Numbered from the stretch's first letter, positions 7,944 through 19,630 are shown. The stretch: DNA of 64,000 bases from Beijerinckiaceae bacterium (GCA_947452455.1 CANGBX010000006.1:62001-126000); one strand, 5' to 3'. Made by a program: numbers and translations. Notes: generated by a model not told the origin, from the letters alone.

Positions 7944-10900
7944 ATGAGCGGATTTTCGAAGGACCATATGCGCGAAACGATCACCGGAAAGAACGGTGCA
8001 TCGAAACGCACGCGCACGTCCGCTGCGCCCTCATCGCTTTCTGGAGTTTCTTCGATGTCCGAGTCTCTGCCCGCTGTGTCGTCTTCCGTTCCGGTATTTG
8101 ATTCAGGCCTGCCCGAAGCGAATGGCCTTTATTCTCCGGCCAATGAAAAAGATGCTTGCGGCGTTGGTTTTGTCGCCAACATGCACAATCTCAAGTCGCA
8201 TGACATTGTTGCCAAGGGTCTCGAGATTCTTTTGAACCTCGACCATCGCGGCGCTGTTGGGGCTGACCCGAAAGCCGGCGATGGCTGCGGCATGCTCGTG
8301 CAGATTCCTGATCGTTTCCTGCGTGAAGAAGCAAGCCGCATCGGCTTCACTTTGCCGAAGGAAGGCGATTATGCCGTCGGCGCGCTTTTCCTGCCGCGCG
8401 ATGCGGAAGGCCGCAAGATTGTCGAAGCGATTGTCGAGAAGGTTGTGGCTGACGAAGGCCAGACATTCCTGGGTTGGCGCGATGTGCCGGTGGATCCCTC
8501 AGGCCTTGGCGAAAGCGTCAAGCCGACCGAGCCTGTGCACAAGCAGATCTTCATCGGTCGCGGCGCCAGCGTGAAGGATCAAGAGACATTCGAGCGCAAG
8601 TTGTTCTTGCTGCGCAAGGTGATCTCGAACAATGTTTACAATCTGAACGACAAGCGCACGAAGGGTTTTTACCCCGTCTCACTGTCGTCGCGCACGCTTG
8701 TCTATAAGGGCATGCTGCTCGCAACCCAGCTCGGCGATTACTTCCTTGACCTCAAGGACGCGCGTCTGGAATCGGCGATCTCGCTTGTTCACCAGCGCTT
8801 CTCGACCAACACATTCCCGACATGGTCGCTGGCTCATCCTTACCGCATGGTTGCGCATAACGGCGAAATCAACACGCTGCGCGGCAATGTGAACTGGATG
8901 GCTGCGCGCCAAGCCTCCGTGGCCTCGGATCTGTTTGGTGATGACATCACCAAGCTGTGGCCGATTTCTTACGAAGGCCAGTCGGACACGGCCTGCTTCG
9001 ACAATGCGCTCGAATTCCTTGTGCAAGGCGGCTATTCGCTCGCACACGCGATGATGATGCTCATTCCCGAAGCTTGGGCGGGCAATCCCTTGATGGATGA
9101 AGAGCGCCGCACCTTCTACGAATATCATGCAGCTTTGATGGAGCCGTGGGACGGCCCTGCCGCTGTGGCCTTCACTGACGGCCGCCAGATTGGCGCGACG
9201 CTTGATCGTAACGGCCTGCGCCCCGCGCGCTACATCGTCACTGATGATGGTCTCGTTGTGATGGCTTCCGAAATGGGCGTGCTGCCGATTCCGGAAGAAA
9301 AGATCGTCACCAAGTGGCGTCTGCAGCCGGGCAAGATGTTGCTCATCGATCTTGAGCAGGGTCGCATTGTCTCGGACGAAGAGATCAAGCGTCAGCTCGC
9401 GACATCTCACCCTTACAAGCAATGGCTCGACAATACGCAGATTGTTCTCGAAGACCTGAAGACCGTTGAGCCGCGTGCCTCGCGCACAGACGTTTCGCTG
9501 CTCGATCGTCAGCAGGCGTTTGGTTACACGCAGGAAGATCTCGCGATCCTGATGGCGCCGATGGGCATCACCGGTCAGGAAGCTGTTGGTTCGATGGGCA
9601 CTGACACGCCGATCTCGGCCATGTCGAACAAGTCGAAGCTGCTCTACACTTACTTCAAGCAGAACTTCGCGCAGGTGACGAACCCGCCGATCGATCCGAT
9701 CCGCGAAGAAGCGGTGATGAGCCTTGTCTCCTTCATCGGTCCGCGCCCCAATCTGCTCGATCATGAAGGCTCCTCCAAGCGCAAGCGTTTGGAAGTGCGC
9801 CAGCCGATCCTCACCAACGGCGATCTCGAAAAGATCCGCTGCATTGGTCATTTTGAAGATACGTTCGACACCAAGACGCTCGACATTACCTACGAGTCCA
9901 CCAAGGGCACGGACGGAATGGAAGCAGCGATTGATCGTCTATGCGAACGCGCGGAAGCGGCCGTCAAGGGCGGTTATAACATCATCGTTCTGTCGGATCG
10001 TATGGTCGGCTCTGATCGCATTCCGATCCCCGCATTGCTCGCGACCGCGGCCGTGCATCATCACCTGATCCGCAAGGGTCTGCGCACCTCGGTCGGCCTT
10101 GTTGTCGAAACGGGTGAAGCGCGTGAAGTGCATCACTTCGCGTGCCTTGCGGGTTATGGTGCTGAAGCGATCAACCCCTATCTCGCTTTCGAAACACTTG
10201 GCGCTATGGCCAAGGATTTCCCGGAAGAAGTCGATGCATATGAAGTGACGAAGCGCTTCATCAAGTCGGTCGACAAGGGCCTGTTGAAGGTCATGTCGAA
10301 GATGGGCATCTCGACCTATCAATCCTATTGCGGCGCGCAGATCTTTGATGCCATCGGCCTGTCGAAGTCCTTCGTGGATCGCTTCTTTGCGGGCACGGCG
10401 ACAACGATTGAAGGCGTCGGCCTTACCGAAGTCTCGCAGGAAACCGTGCAGCGCCACCGTGATGCGTTCGGCGACTCGCCCGTCTATCGCACCTCGCTCG
10501 ATGTAGGCGGCGAATATGCCTATCGCACGCGCGGCGAAGCGCATGCTTGGTCGGCGCAGTCGGTGTCGCTCTTGCAGCATGCTGTGCGCGGCAACAGCCA
10601 GGACAAATATCGCGACTTTGCGAAAATCCTCAACGAGCAGGATGAGCAGCTGCTGACGATCCGCGGTCTCTTCCGCATCAAGAGTGCTGAAGAAGATGGC
10701 CGCAAGCCTGTGCCGCTGGATGAAGTTGAATCTGCGGCCAATATTGTGAAGCGCTTTGCCACAGGCGCTATGTCCTTCGGCTCGATCTCGCGTGAAGCCC
10801 ACACAACGCTCGCAGTTGCGATGAACCGCATTGGCGGTCGTTCGAACACGGGTGAAGGTGGTGAAGAGCCTGATCGCTTCAAGGCGATGGCCAATGGCGA

Positions 10901-12737
10901 TTCCATGCGCTCGGCGATCAAGCAGGTGGCGTCTGGCCGCTTCGGCGTGACGACGGAATATCTCGTCAACTCCGACATGATGCAGATTAAAATGGCGCAG
11001 GGTGCCAAGCCCGGCGAAGGCGGACAATTGCCCGGCCATAAGGTCGATGCGGTCATCGCCAAAGTGCGCCATTCGACGCAAGGTGTCGGCCTGATTTCGC
11101 CCCCACCCCATCACGACATTTATTCCATCGAAGATCTGGCGCAGCTGATCTACGATTTGAAGAACGTCAATCCGGATGCACTCGTCTCCGTGAAGCTCGT
11201 CTCCGAAGTGGGTGTCGGCACAGTGGCAGCTGGTGTTGCCAAGGGCCGCTCCGATCATGTGACGATCTCGGGCTATGAAGGTGGCACGGGCGCTTCCCCG
11301 CTCTCCTCCATCAAACATGCTGGCAGCCCATGGGAAATCGGCCTGGCTGAAACGCATCAGACGCTGGTGCTCAACCGTCTGCGTTCGCGCATCACGGTGC
11401 AGGTCGATGGTGGTCTGCGCACGGGTCGCGATGTGATCATCGGCGCGCTTTTGGGTGCGGATGAATTCGGCTTTGCCACTGCGCCGCTGATTGCTGCTGG
11501 CTGCATCATGATGCGCAAGTGCCATCTCAACACCTGCCCGGTGGGCGTGGCGACGCAGGATCCTGTGTTGCGCAAGCGCTTCGTCGGCCAGCCCGAGCAT
11601 GTCATCAATTACTTCTTCTTCGTCGCTGAAGAAGTGCGTGAGATCATGGCATCCATGGGCTATCGCACCTTGAGCGAAATGACCGGCCAGATGCAGATGC
11701 TCGATCGTGATCGTGCGATCAATCACTGGAAAGCCAATGGTCTGGATTTCTCGCGTCTCTTCCACAAGCCGGATGCGGGCAATCTGCCGATCTTCAAGAC
11801 AGAAGATCAGGACCATAATCTGGGCTCCGTGCTCGACCGCACTTTGATCGAAAAGGCCAAGCCCGCGATTGAAAAGCGCGAGAAGGTGTCGATTGAATCG
11901 CCGATCAACTCGGTCAATCGTTCAACGGGCGCGATGCTCTCTGGTGTGATTGCCAAAACATATGGCCACAAGGGTCTGCCTGACGACACTATTCACGTGA
12001 AGCTGAAGGGCACGGCTGGACAGAGCTTTGGTGCTTGGGTGGCGCATGGCGTCACGCTCGAACTCGAAGGCGAAGCCAACGATTATGTCGGCAAGGGTCT
12101 GTCGGGTGGCAAGCTCATTGTCTATCCGCCCAAGGAAGCCAAGAAGATCGTGCCGGAAGAATCGATCATCGTTGGCAATACGGTGCTCTATGGCGCGATC
12201 AATGGTGAATGCTATTTCCGCGGTGTTGCGGGCGAGCGTTTTGCCGTGCGCAATTCGGGCGCCATTGCGGTGGTCGAGGGCACGGGCGACCATGGCTGCG
12301 AATATATGACGGGCGGCATTATCGTCGTCATCGGCCAGACGGGTCGTAACTTTGCCGCCGGCATGTCGGGCGGTATTGCTTATGTGCTCGACGAAGACGG
12401 CACATTTGAAAGCCGCTGCAACATGTCGATGGTTGATCTCGAGCCAGTCGCCGAGGAAGAGGAGCTGAACCAGCGCCTCAACCATCAGGGTGGCGATCTC
12501 GAAGGTCATGGCCGCGTCGATGTTATGAGCGATATGACGCGCTTTGATGCCGAGCGTCTGCACCAGTTGATTGAGAATCATCTGCGCTACACGGGTTCAA
12601 CCCGCGCCAAGCAGATCCTCGACAATTGGGATTCCTATAAATCGAAGTTCCGCAAAGTGATGCCGGTCGAATATCGCCGCGCGCTCGCCGAACTCATGTC
12701 ACAGCAAGAGCAGCCTGTGGCTGCTGCGGGGGAGTAA
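7944..12737 (+). CDS. gltB: Glutamate synthase (NADPH) large chain
   Basis: The large subunit of NADPH-GOGAT, which makes two glutamates from glutamine and 2-oxoglutarate in ammonium assimilation. Domains in order: class II glutamine amidotransferase starting at the nucleophile Cys of DACGVGF; central domain; FMN-binding barrel with the 3Fe-4S ligands in [20 protein letters not shown] (about residues 1187-1197); and the C-terminal GXGXG beta-helix. ATG 7944 has GGAG six bases upstream and puts the Cys at position 72. ATG 8055 (MSESLP) also has GGAG and would give a 34-residue propeptide, nearer the usual 36-42, so it may be the true start. gltD follows four bases downstream as an operon. Confidence 0.95.
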   Translation: MSGFSKDHMRETITGKNGASKRTRTSAAPSSLSGVSSMSESLPAVSSSVPVFDSGLPEANGLYSPANEKDACGVGFVANMHNLKSHDIVAKGLEILLNLDHRGAVGADPKAGDGCGMLVQIPDRFLREEASRIGFTLPKEGDYAVGALFLPRDAEGRKIVEAIVEKVVADEGQTFLGWRDVPVDPSGLGESVKPTEPVHKQIFIGRGASVKDQETFERKLFLLRKVISNNVYNLNDKRTKGFYPVSLSSRTLVYKGMLLATQLGDYFLDLKDARLESAISLVHQRFSTNTFPTWSLAHPYRMVAHNGEINTLRGNVNWMAARQASVASDLFGDDITKLWPISYEGQSDTACFDNALEFLVQGGYSLAHAMMMLIPEAWAGNPLMDEERRTFYEYHAALMEPWDGPAAVAFTDGRQIGATLDRNGLRPARYIVTDDGLVVMASEMGVLPIPEEKIVTKWRLQPGKMLLIDLEQGRIVSDEEIKRQLATSHPYKQWLDNTQIVLEDLKTVEPRASRTDVSLLDRQQAFGYTQEDLAILMAPMGITGQEAVGSMGTDTPISAMSNKSKLLYTYFKQNFAQVTNPPIDPIREEAVMSLVSFIGPRPNLLDHEGSSKRKRLEVRQPILTNGDLEKIRCIGHFEDTFDTKTLDITYESTKGTDGMEAAIDRLCERAEAAVKGGYNIIVLSDRMVGSDRIPIPALLATAAVHHHLIRKGLRTSVGLVVETGEAREVHHFACLAGYGAEAINPYLAFETLGAMAKDFPEEVDAYEVTKRFIKSVDKGLLKVMSKMGISTYQSYCGAQIFDAIGLSKSFVDRFFAGTATTIEGVGLTEVSQETVQRHRDAFGDSPVYRTSLDVGGEYAYRTRGEAHAWSAQSVSLLQHAVRGNSQDKYRDFAKILNEQDEQLLTIRGLFRIKSAEEDGRKPVPLDEVESAANIVKRFATGAMSFGSISREAHTTLAVAMNRIGGRSNTGEGGEEPDRFKAMANGDSMRSAIKQVASGRFGVTTEYLVNSDMMQIKMAQGAKPGEGGQLPGHKVDAVIAKVRHSTQGVGLISPPPHHDIYSIEDLAQLIYDLKNVNPDALVSVKLVSEVGVGTVAAGVAKGRSDHVTISGYEGGTGASPLSSIKHAGSPWEIGLAETHQTLVLNRLRSRITVQVDGGLRTGRDVIIGALLGADEFGFATAPLIAAGCIMMRKCHLNTCPVGVATQDPVLRKRFVGQPEHVINYFFFVAEEVREIMASMGYRTLSEMTGQMQMLDRDRAINHWKANGLDFSRLFHKPDAGNLPIFKTEDQDHNLGSVLDRTLIEKAKPAIEKREKVSIESPINSVNRSTGAMLSGVIAKTYGHKGLPDDTIHVKLKGTAGQSFGAWVAHGVTLELEGEANDYVGKGLSGGKLIVYPPKEAKKIVPEESIIVGNTVLYGAINGECYFRGVAGERFAVRNSGAIAVVEGTGDHGCEYMTGGIIVVIGQTGRNFAAGMSGGIAYVLDEDGTFESRCNMSMVDLEPVAEEEELNQRLNHQGGDLEGHGRVDVMSDMTRFDAERLHQLIENHLRYTGSTRAKQILDNWDSYKSKFRKVMPVEYRRALAELMSQQEQPVAAAGE

Positions 12738-12741
12738 TCCG

Positions 12742-14160
12742 ATGGGTAAGGTAACCGGATTTCTCGAAATCGATCGTCGTGACCGTCGCTATGCGCCGGC
12801 CTCTGATCGTATTCGTCACTACAAGGAATTTGTGATCCCGCTGTCGGAAGAAGCGGTGAAAGATCAAGCCGCGCGTTGCATGAATTGCGGCATTCCTTAT
12901 TGCCACAATGGCTGCCCGGTGAATAACCAGATCCCTGATTGGAATGATCTGGTTTATAATAACAATTGGGAAGAAGCCTCGCGCAATCTGCACTCGACCA
13001 ATAATTTTCCGGAATTTACCGGTCGTGTTTGCCCGGCACCTTGCGAAGCCTCTTGCACGCTGAACCTCAACGATCAGTCGGTGACGATCAAGTCGATTGA
13101 ATGCGCGATTGTTGATCGCGCTTGGTCGGAGGGTTGGCTCGCATCAGAAGCGCCTGCGCATAAGACCGGCAAGAAGATTGCCGTTGTCGGCTCTGGTCCC
13201 GCTGGCCTTGCGGCGGCCCAGCAGCTCGCACGTGCAGGCCACGATGTGCATGTCTACGAAAAGCAGGCCAAGGCTGGCGGTCTTCTGCGTTACGGCATTC
13301 CTGACTTCAAAATGGAAAAGCATCTCATCGATCGTCGCGTGAAGCAGATGGAAGGCGAGGGCGTGACCTTCCATTACAACGTCAATGTCGGCGTTTCGAT
13401 GAAGGTTGATGATCTTGTCGCAAGCCATGATGCAGTCATTCTGGCGGGCGGTTCTGAAAAGCCTCGCGATCTGCCGATTCCTGGCCGTGAATTGGCTGGC
13501 GTGCATTTTGCGATGGATTTCCTGCCCCAGCAAAATCGCCGCGTCTCGAAAGAACCGCTGACGACCAATGCGCCGATCTTGGCGTCGGGCAAGCATGTTG
13601 TTGTCATCGGCGGTGGCGATACGGGTTCTGACTGCATCGGCACTTCGGTGCGCCAAGGCGCATTGTCGGTGACGCAGTTGGAAATTATGCCCAAGCCTCC
13701 GGAGAAGGAAAACAAGCTCCTTGTCTGGCCCGAATGGCCGCTCAAGATGCGCACCTCGTCTTCGCATGAAGAAGGTGCGGAGCGTGATTTTGCCGTCAAC
13801 ACGGTGGAATTTGCAGGCGAGAATGGCGCGGTGAAATCGCTGAAATGCGTGCGCGTCGATGGCAAATTCCAGGCGATCCCGGGCACAGAATTCGAGATCA
13901 AGGCTGATCTCGTGCTGCTCGCCATGGGCTTTGTGGCGCCGATTTCTGAAGGCCTCATCCAGTCACTCGGCGTGAAGCTCGACAATCGCGGCAATGTGGC
14001 GGCTGATACGGTGAGCTACAAGTCGTCGACAGAAAAAGTGTTCGCCTGCGGTGATATGCGTCGCGGCCAGTCGCTGGTCGTCTGGGCGATCCGCGAAGGC
14101 CGCCAGACGGCGCATTCGGTCGACAAGTTCCTGATGGGCTCGACCGTTCTGCCGCGCTGA
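12742..14160 (+). CDS. gltD: Glutamate synthase small chain
   Basis: A 472-residue beta subunit of GOGAT that takes electrons from NADPH and passes them to the large chain. The N-terminal part has two Cys clusters for 4Fe-4S centres: [17 protein letters not shown] and CPAPCEASC. An FAD site, [15 protein letters not shown], lies near residue 150, and a second dinucleotide fold for [19 protein letters not shown], near residue 290. [16 protein letters not shown] near the end is the usual FAD-contacting tail. It starts four bases after gltB, so translation is probably coupled. A long REP-like hairpin follows the stop codon and may end or stabilise the gltBD transcript. Confidence 0.95.
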   Translation: MGKVTGFLEIDRRDRRYAPASDRIRHYKEFVIPLSEEAVKDQAARCMNCGIPYCHNGCPVNNQIPDWNDLVYNNNWEEASRNLHSTNNFPEFTGRVCPAPCEASCTLNLNDQSVTIKSIECAIVDRAWSEGWLASEAPAHKTGKKIAVVGSGPAGLAAAQQLARAGHDVHVYEKQAKAGGLLRYGIPDFKMEKHLIDRRVKQMEGEGVTFHYNVNVGVSMKVDDLVASHDAVILAGGSEKPRDLPIPGRELAGVHFAMDFLPQQNRRVSKEPLTTNAPILASGKHVVVIGGGDTGSDCIGTSVRQGALSVTQLEIMPKPPEKENKLLVWPEWPLKMRTSSSHEEGAERDFAVNTVEFAGENGAVKSLKCVRVDGKFQAIPGTEFEIKADLVLLAMGFVAPISEGLIQSLGVKLDNRGNVAADTVSYKSSTEKVFACGDMRRGQSLVVWAIREGRQTAHSVDKFLMGSTVLPR

Positions 14161-14174
14161 GACAGCTTTTTTAT

Positions 14175-14255
14175 CGTCATTGCGAGCGCAAGCGCGGAGC
14201 AATCCGGAAGCACCACGTGAGGCTTCTGGGTTGCTTCGCTTCGCTCGCAATGACG
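14175..14255. repeat. REP-like long palindrome after gltD
   Basis: CGTCATTGCGAGCG at 14175-14188 pairs perfectly with CGCTCGCAATGACG at 14242-14255. The interior continues to pair imperfectly (AGCAATCC against GGGTTGCT, GAAGC against GCTTC). The whole is an 81-base hairpin between gltD and the convergent transglycosylase gene. The arm sequence matches the short copy at 7340, and the inner arm resembles the partial copy at 55373. Confidence 0.8.
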
Positions 14256-14269
14256 CGCGCGGGTCTGTA

Positions 14270-15592
14270 TCAATTTGCGCGGCGCAGACGCTCTAGAAGA
14301 GCGAGATTGGCAAAGCCATCGGGCTCAAGCCCCGCTTTGCGCTGGAATTGTCGAATGGCGCTTTGCGCTTTCTCACCGATCTTGCCGTCGAGTTTGCCGA
14401 TGTCATATCCGATGCGCACGAGGTGCTTTTGAATTTCAAGCGATTGCTCTGCATCTGGCATGCGCTCTTGCACTGGCCATTTTCCAACAAGACCATCTGT
14501 GCCTGCCAAGCGATCTGACAAAAGCGCAACGCCGAGCGCATAGGCGGTCGATGTGTTATAGGCTTTGATCGTTTGAAAATTTTTCGTCACCAAAAAAGCG
14601 GGTCCGTGCTTGCCGGCGGGCAAGATCAGCGTCGCCTCACCTGTCTTGGGCATGGTGCTGCCATCGGCAATCTTCACACCCGCGCGTGCCCATTCCGTGA
14701 AATGACGCTCGACATTGGGCTCATATTTGAGAAGCGAAAAGCCCTGTGGCAGAAGCACTTCATAGCCCCAGGTCCAATCACGGATCCAGCCATGTTCGGC
14801 CAGATAATTGGCAGTGGAGGCCAAAGCATCGGTCGCACTCGTCCAGATGTTTTTGTGGCCATCGCCATCCCAATCCACCGCATATTTCATGAAGCTTGAG
14901 GGCATGAATTGCGTCTGGCCCATGGCGCCAGCCCAGGAGCCCAGCATGTTTTCAGGCTCGATATGGCCTTGCTCCAGAATTTGCAGCGCGACAATCAGCT
15001 CATCGCGAAAGAATGTGCCGCGATAGCCGGAGGCAGCAAGCGTGGCAAGCGAACGCACCGTGCTCAACTTGCCGGAAAAGCCACCGTAATTGGTCTCCAT
15101 GCCCCAGACAGCCAGCACGACATAGCGGTCAACGCCATGTTTGCTTTCGATGCGGGCGAGTGTTTTTTCAAATTCCTTGGCGCGCGCATCACCGCGCTCA
15201 AGGCGCTGCTTTGACACGGCACCATTGATGTAATGCCAGATCGGTTTCACAAATTCCGATTGCTTGCCGGTGATGGTGATCACAGATGCATCCGGCGTGA
15301 GGCCGCCAAGGGCTGCATCGAATGTGGCGCGCGAAACACCCGCTTTGCGTGCATCAGGCCACAGGTTTGAGACGAAGGCGCGGAATTGCGCCTCGCTCAC
15401 GGGTGCAGCTTCCTGCGCGCGGGCATGGACGCTTGCCACCATGAGGCCCGCGCAGAAGAGGGCAAACAGCACGAGCGTACGGACGATCTGGCCGGGCGAG
15501 CAAACTCTGTCGCGCTGGCCAATGGGGGCGAGGGATGTCACCCGCGCCGGATATGCTGAACGCCTGAACACAGCAAAGCCACTCCACATCAT
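14270..15592 (-). CDS. MltB-type lytic murein transglycosylase
   Basis: A protein of up to 440 residues that cleaves peptidoglycan glycan strands in the periplasm. A hydrophobic signal segment (TLVLFALFCAGLMVASVHARA) is followed by an SLT_3/MltB domain with the catalytic Glu in VWGMETNYGG and the family motifs GAMGQTQFMPSSF and DWDGDGHKNIW. A peptidoglycan-binding-1 domain (LVRIGYDIGKLDGKIGEKAQ) closes the C-terminus. The start is uncertain: ATG 15592 gives a long pre-signal extension; GTG codons at 15571 (GGAG ten bases upstream) or 15541 are plausible alternatives. It is convergent with gltD, the long REP-like hairpin lying between them. Confidence 0.88.
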   Translation of the reverse strand: MMWSGFAVFRRSAYPARVTSLAPIGQRDRVCSPGQIVRTLVLFALFCAGLMVASVHARAQEAAPVSEAQFRAFVSNLWPDARKAGVSRATFDAALGGLTPDASVITITGKQSEFVKPIWHYINGAVSKQRLERGDARAKEFEKTLARIESKHGVDRYVVLAVWGMETNYGGFSGKLSTVRSLATLAASGYRGTFFRDELIVALQILEQGHIEPENMLGSWAGAMGQTQFMPSSFMKYAVDWDGDGHKNIWTSATDALASTANYLAEHGWIRDWTWGYEVLLPQGFSLLKYEPNVERHFTEWARAGVKIADGSTMPKTGEATLILPAGKHGPAFLVTKNFQTIKAYNTSTAYALGVALLSDRLAGTDGLVGKWPVQERMPDAEQSLEIQKHLVRIGYDIGKLDGKIGEKAQSAIRQFQRKAGLEPDGFANLALLERLRRAN

Positions 15593-15748
15593 GTCTGGAT
15601 GCCCTTGCGGGCGAATCTGGAGGTGACCTTAGGGCGCTTTCGTTTCCGAATTATTTACCACGATGGAAAAAAGCGCGGGGAGCTTTACGGGCGCGCCCGG
15701 CAGGCCCAAGATCGGGTCCATAAGCATTAAGAAAAAAGGGAGGCCCTC

Positions 15749-16579
15749 ATGCCCCGCACATTTGAAATCGGGAAGATCCGAATAACCCCTTTGCTCGATG
15801 GCGACCTTGATGCCGCTCTCGACAAAGTGCCCGACCCAGTCGATCGTGCGGCCGCAACCGAGCTGATTGCACAGGCGGGAGGCGACAAGGCACTCACCAT
15901 GGATTGCCATGCGTTCCTTTTGCATCTGCCCGATGGTCCGGTGCTGATTGATGCTGGCACAGGCACAATGATGCATTCCCGTCTTGGCCATTTGCACAAG
16001 CGCCTTGCCGAGACGGGCGTGAAACATTCAGAGATACGCGCGGTCTATCTCACCCATGTGCACAAGGATCATTTTGGTGGTCTGGTGGATGATGCGGGTG
16101 TGGCCATGTTCCCCAATGCGGAAATTGTTTTGCATGAGGTCGAGGCCGACTTCTGGTTCGATACGCCGCCAGAGAATATGCCCGAGCGCGCACGCGGCAC
16201 GCTGCATATGAATGACAAAGCGTTCCGTCCTTATCTCGATCGTATTCGCCGTGTACCGGAAGGTGGTGGCGAGGCGGGGATTGCTGCGCGCCTCGCGCCG
16301 GGACATACACCGGGGCATACAGCTTGGGTGATTGAGACGGGTGTCGAGCCGATTATCGCATGGGGCGATGTGGTGCATCTGGCGGCTTTGCATCTCGTGC
16401 GTCCGCAAACTGCGATGATTTATGATCTCGATCCCAAGACAGCGGGAGAGACGCGCAAGTCTATGCTGGAATGGGTCGTATCAAACGGCGCCATTGTCGC
16501 GGCGGCGCATATGGATCATCCGGGCATTGGCCGTCTGCGCCGCGATCCGGATCGCTATTCTTTCTTCCCGCTTTCCTGA
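15749..16579 (+). CDS. MBL-fold metallohydrolase
   Basis: A 276-residue metallo-beta-lactamase-fold protein. The zinc motif is THVHKDHFGG (an HxHxDH pattern); a further ligand set appears at APGHTPGHTAW, AWGDVVHL and the late AAHMDH. There is no signal peptide, so it is cytoplasmic. The fold covers lactonases, glyoxalase II-like thioesterases and others; spacing resembles the quorum-quenching-lactonase-like branch, but substrate cannot be inferred. GGGAGG lies five bases before the ATG. The 3' end overlaps the convergent galE gene by 25 bases. Confidence 0.85.
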   Translation: MPRTFEIGKIRITPLLDGDLDAALDKVPDPVDRAAATELIAQAGGDKALTMDCHAFLLHLPDGPVLIDAGTGTMMHSRLGHLHKRLAETGVKHSEIRAVYLTHVHKDHFGGLVDDAGVAMFPNAEIVLHEVEADFWFDTPPENMPERARGTLHMNDKAFRPYLDRIRRVPEGGGEAGIAARLAPGHTPGHTAWVIETGVEPIIAWGDVVHLAALHLVRPQTAMIYDLDPKTAGETRKSMLEWVVSNGAIVAAAHMDHPGIGRLRRDPDRYSFFPLS

Positions 16580-17562
16580 TTTTGACGATTATGCAGCCGG
16601 CGTTCCCAGTTCAGCGCTTGGGTCACGATCTGGCTTAAATCGTCAAAAAGCGGCTTCCAGCCGAGCTTTTCGCGCACGCGCGCATTGCCGGCCACAATAG
16701 CTGCAGGATCGCCGGGGCGTCGACCCGATAATTTGACACGGAAGTCGACGCCAGAAACTTTTTTGACGACATTGATGACATCGAGCACGGAATAGCCGCG
16801 TTCATAACCGCAATTGCAGGTGAGACTCTCTCCCCCTTTGCGCAAATAGCGCAGAGCATCCATATGGGCGCGCACAAGATCTGAGACTTGAATATAGTCG
16901 CGCAGGCACGATCCATCCGGTGTTGGATAATCTGTTCCGAACACCTCCATATCTTTACGGTGGCCGAGAGCGGTTTGCACGGCCACTTTTATCAGATGAG
17001 TAGCATTGGGGGTCGATTGCCCTGTGCGACCTTTTGGGTCCGCGCCTGCCACGTTAAAATATCGCAGCACGACATGTTTGAAATCATGCGCGCGACTTAC
17101 ATCTTCCAGCATCCATTCAACCATGAGCTTGGAACGCCCATAGGGAGAGACGGGCGCAAGCGGTTCATTTTCAGTGACGGGATTTGCTTTCGGTTCGCCG
17201 TAAACTGCAGCTGTCGAGGAGAAGATGAAATGCTTGACCCCACCCTTGACCGCACAGGCGATCAGGTTGCGTGCTTTGGCGGTATTATTTTCATAATAGG
17301 ACAGCGGATCAGCAACCGATTCAGGCACAACAATTTTTGCTGCGAAATGAATGATGGCAGTTACACCATGGTCGGCGATGACCTGGTCAACCAGAGCTTG
17401 ATCACCAAAGTCGCCGATGATGAGCGGCACACCCTCAGGCACAGCCCAGCGAAAGCCGGTGGAGAGATTATCCAGAACCACCGGCTGCTCACCGGCGTCC
17501 AGAAGCTCCAGAACCATATGGCTGCCGATATAGCCGGCGCCCCCTGTGACCAGAACGCTCAT
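16555..17562 (-). CDS. galE: UDP-glucose 4-epimerase
   Basis: A 335-residue extended SDR that interconverts UDP-glucose and UDP-galactose with tightly bound NAD. The N-terminus MSVLVTGGAGYIGSHMV contains the GxxGxxG dinucleotide motif. The catalytic Tyr-Lys is in SPYGRSKLM, the preceding Ser/Thr in FSSTAAVYG, and GRTGQSTPNATHLIKVAVQT is typical of GalE. It is divergent from galU across about 145 bases, and the two together supply UDP-glucose and UDP-galactose for surface glycans, in keeping with the GT genes at the start of the window. The 3' end overlaps the MBL gene. Confidence 0.93.
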   Translation of the reverse strand: MSVLVTGGAGYIGSHMVLELLDAGEQPVVLDNLSTGFRWAVPEGVPLIIGDFGDQALVDQVIADHGVTAIIHFAAKIVVPESVADPLSYYENNTAKARNLIACAVKGGVKHFIFSSTAAVYGEPKANPVTENEPLAPVSPYGRSKLMVEWMLEDVSRAHDFKHVVLRYFNVAGADPKGRTGQSTPNATHLIKVAVQTALGHRKDMEVFGTDYPTPDGSCLRDYIQVSDLVRAHMDALRYLRKGGESLTCNCGYERGYSVLDVINVVKKVSGVDFRVKLSGRRPGDPAAIVAGNARVREKLGWKPLFDDLSQIVTQALNWERRLHNRQNQESGKKE

Positions 17563-17707
17563 TAACCTTCACCCCATTTGTGCCTGCTATAGACTGCCAT
17601 AGGAATGCCCCGATCAGGGGTTCAGCCTGTCTGGGCTGCGCTTGCCTTCCTGAGGCTCTCGGCGCAGCCTAGCCGCCCTTTGGTTAATCGTTTGGAATGG
17701 CCATCCT

Positions 17708-18592
17708 ATGAAGCGTGTTCGTAAAGCCGTCTTTCCTGTCGCGGGTCTCGGTACTCGTGTTCTGCCCGCCACCAAGGCTATTCCAAAGGAAATGCTGACC
17801 GTTGTCGACCGGCCCGTGCTGCAGCATGCGGTGGATGAAGCGCGCGAGGCGGGCATCGAGCATTTTGTCTTTGTAACAGGTCGCGGCAAGCAGGTGATCG
17901 AAGATCACTTCGACATGTCTTACGAGCTGGAAGACACGCTGCAGAAGCGCGGCAAGTTGAAAGAATATGAAGCGCTGATGGCCGACCTGCCGGCTGCGGG
18001 CGCGACCAGTTTTACACGCCAGCAAGCCCCGCTGGGTCTGGGCCATGCAGTTTGGTGCGCGCGTGATATTGTCGGGGACGAGCCTTTCGCTGTCATTCTG
18101 CCTGACATGATCACCTTGCCGGGTCAGCGCAAGACGCGCTGCATCGCGCAATGTCTCGATGCTTATGAAAAACATGGCGGCAATATTATCGCGGTGGAAG
18201 AAGTGCCGCCGGAAGACACGCATATGTACGGCGTGGTCTCGGTGAAACAGGATTTCGGTGCGACTTTCCAGATTGGTGGCATGGTTGAAAAGCCAGCCAA
18301 GGGGACTGCGCCTTCCAATCTCATCATTTCGGGTCGTTATGTTCTCGAGCCGCAGATTTTCAATATTCTCGCAAATATCGAAAAGGGCGCAGGCGGCGAG
18401 ATCCAGTTGACGGACGGCATGAAGAAGCTCTCCGAAAGCCAGGATTTCTTCGGCGTCCGCTTTGATGGGCGCACCTGCGATACAGGCTCGAAACTCGGCT
18501 TCCTCATGGCCAATGTGCATTTTGCTCTGGAGCGGCCCGATATTGCGCCGGCCTTCAAGGCAGAGTTGAAAAAGCTCGCAGGCTCATTGTGA
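17708..18592 (+). CDS. galU: UTP-glucose-1-phosphate uridylyltransferase
   Basis: A 294-residue nucleotidyltransferase that makes UDP-glucose from UTP and glucose-1-phosphate in the cytoplasm. It has the sugar-nucleotide pyrophosphorylase signature [18 protein letters not shown], then [24 protein letters not shown] and the acceptor segment [16 protein letters not shown]. Length and order match proteobacterial GalU. It is divergent from galE and precedes the arabinose-5-phosphate isomerase gene by about 50 bases, all envelope-sugar functions. Confidence 0.95.
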   Translation: MKRVRKAVFPVAGLGTRVLPATKAIPKEMLTVVDRPVLQHAVDEAREAGIEHFVFVTGRGKQVIEDHFDMSYELEDTLQKRGKLKEYEALMADLPAAGATSFTRQQAPLGLGHAVWCARDIVGDEPFAVILPDMITLPGQRKTRCIAQCLDAYEKHGGNIIAVEEVPPEDTHMYGVVSVKQDFGATFQIGGMVEKPAKGTAPSNLIISGRYVLEPQIFNILANIEKGAGGEIQLTDGMKKLSESQDFFGVRFDGRTCDTGSKLGFLMANVHFALERPDIAPAFKAELKKLAGSL

Positions 18593-18640
18593 GCCCTTGT
18601 CAGGGTTTCCTCTTATGCTTGGCACTGGTATGAAAGCCGC

Positions 18641-19630
18641 ATGACATCAAGCGCACATTCATCCCAATTGGCGAAGGCCTCCGCATTGCGCACACTCGGG
18701 CTCGAGCGTGCAGGCATTGCGGCTATGGAAGCTGAGCTCAGCAATGGTCTGGGTGATCTCTTCGCCCGCGCTGTGGAGATGATACTTGCTGCAACTGGCC
18801 GCGTGATTGTTACGGGCATGGGCAAGTCGGGCCATGTGGGTCGCAAGATTGCCGCGACTTTGGCCTCAACCGGACAGCCCGCTTATTTCGTTCATCCGGG
18901 CGAAGCCAGCCATGGCGATCTTGGCATGATCCAGCAAGGCGATGTGATCCTTGCTTTGTCGTGGTCGGGTGAGACATCCGAGCTTGCCGATATCATCACT
19001 TATTCGCGTCGTTTCCAGATCGGCCTGATTTCGATCACCTCCAAATTGGAAAGCGCACTGGGCAGCGAGGCCGATGTTTGCCTGGCTTTGCCCAAGAGCG
19101 AAGAAGCCTGCCCGAACGGGCTTGCGCCCACAACGTCGACCACCATGCAATTGGCTTTGGGGGATGCGCTGGCTGTTGCGCTGCTCGAAGCCAAAGGATT
19201 CACCGCGCAAGATTTCCGCGTCTTTCATCCGGGCGGAAAGCTCGGCGCCAAGCTCACTTTCGTGCGCGACATTATGCATCGCGATGAGCGTGTGCCGCTG
19301 ATCAAGCTTGGCGCGACGATGGGCGAGGCTGTGGTGCAGATTTCCGCCAAAGGATTTGGCTGCGTGGGTGTTGTTGGTGCCGATGGCAAGCTCGCCGGCA
19401 TTGTGACGGATGGAGATTTGCGCCGTCATATGCGCCCCGATCTCATGGTGGCAAAAGTCGATGATGTGATGACGCGCGCGCCGCGCACCGTCACGCCCGA
19501 GACTTTGGGCGTCGAAGCTCTCGAAATGTTGAACAGCCGCAAGATCAGCGCCATGCTTGTCGTAGATCAGGGAAATATCCCCTGCGGCATTGTGCATCTG
19601 CATGACCTTCTGCGTTTGGGCGTTGCCTGA
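18641..19630 (+). CDS. kdsD: Arabinose-5-phosphate isomerase (KdsD/KpsF family)
   Basis: A 329-residue SIS-CBS protein. The SIS sugar-isomerase domain (about residues 40-170) holds TGMGKSGHVGRKIAATLAST, HPGEASHGDLGM, LALSWSGET and TTSTTMQLALGDALA. Two CBS domains follow, with IVTDGDLRRHM at the end of the first and ISAMLVVDQGNIPCGIVHLH in the second. The family converts ribulose-5-phosphate to arabinose-5-phosphate, the first step to KDO for lipopolysaccharide. It lies just after galU on the same strand and may share its transcript. The start used has no strong ribosome site but matches the family N-terminus. Confidence 0.92.
   Translation: MTSSAHSSQLAKASALRTLGLERAGIAAMEAELSNGLGDLFARAVEMILAATGRVIVTGMGKSGHVGRKIAATLASTGQPAYFVHPGEASHGDLGMIQQGDVILALSWSGETSELADIITYSRRFQIGLISITSKLESALGSEADVCLALPKSEEACPNGLAPTTSTTMQLALGDALAVALLEAKGFTAQDFRVFHPGGKLGAKLTFVRDIMHRDERVPLIKLGATMGEAVVQISAKGFGCVGVVGADGKLAGIVTDGDLRRHMRPDLMVAKVDDVMTRAPRTVTPETLGVEALEMLNSRKISAMLVVDQGNIPCGIVHLHDLLRLGVA

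Noticed and set aside
8679-11816. Long antisense frames (390 and 625 codons) inside gltB
   Set aside because: They overlap the strongly conserved gltB frame, have no recognisable domain, and follow from codon bias in the opposite strand.
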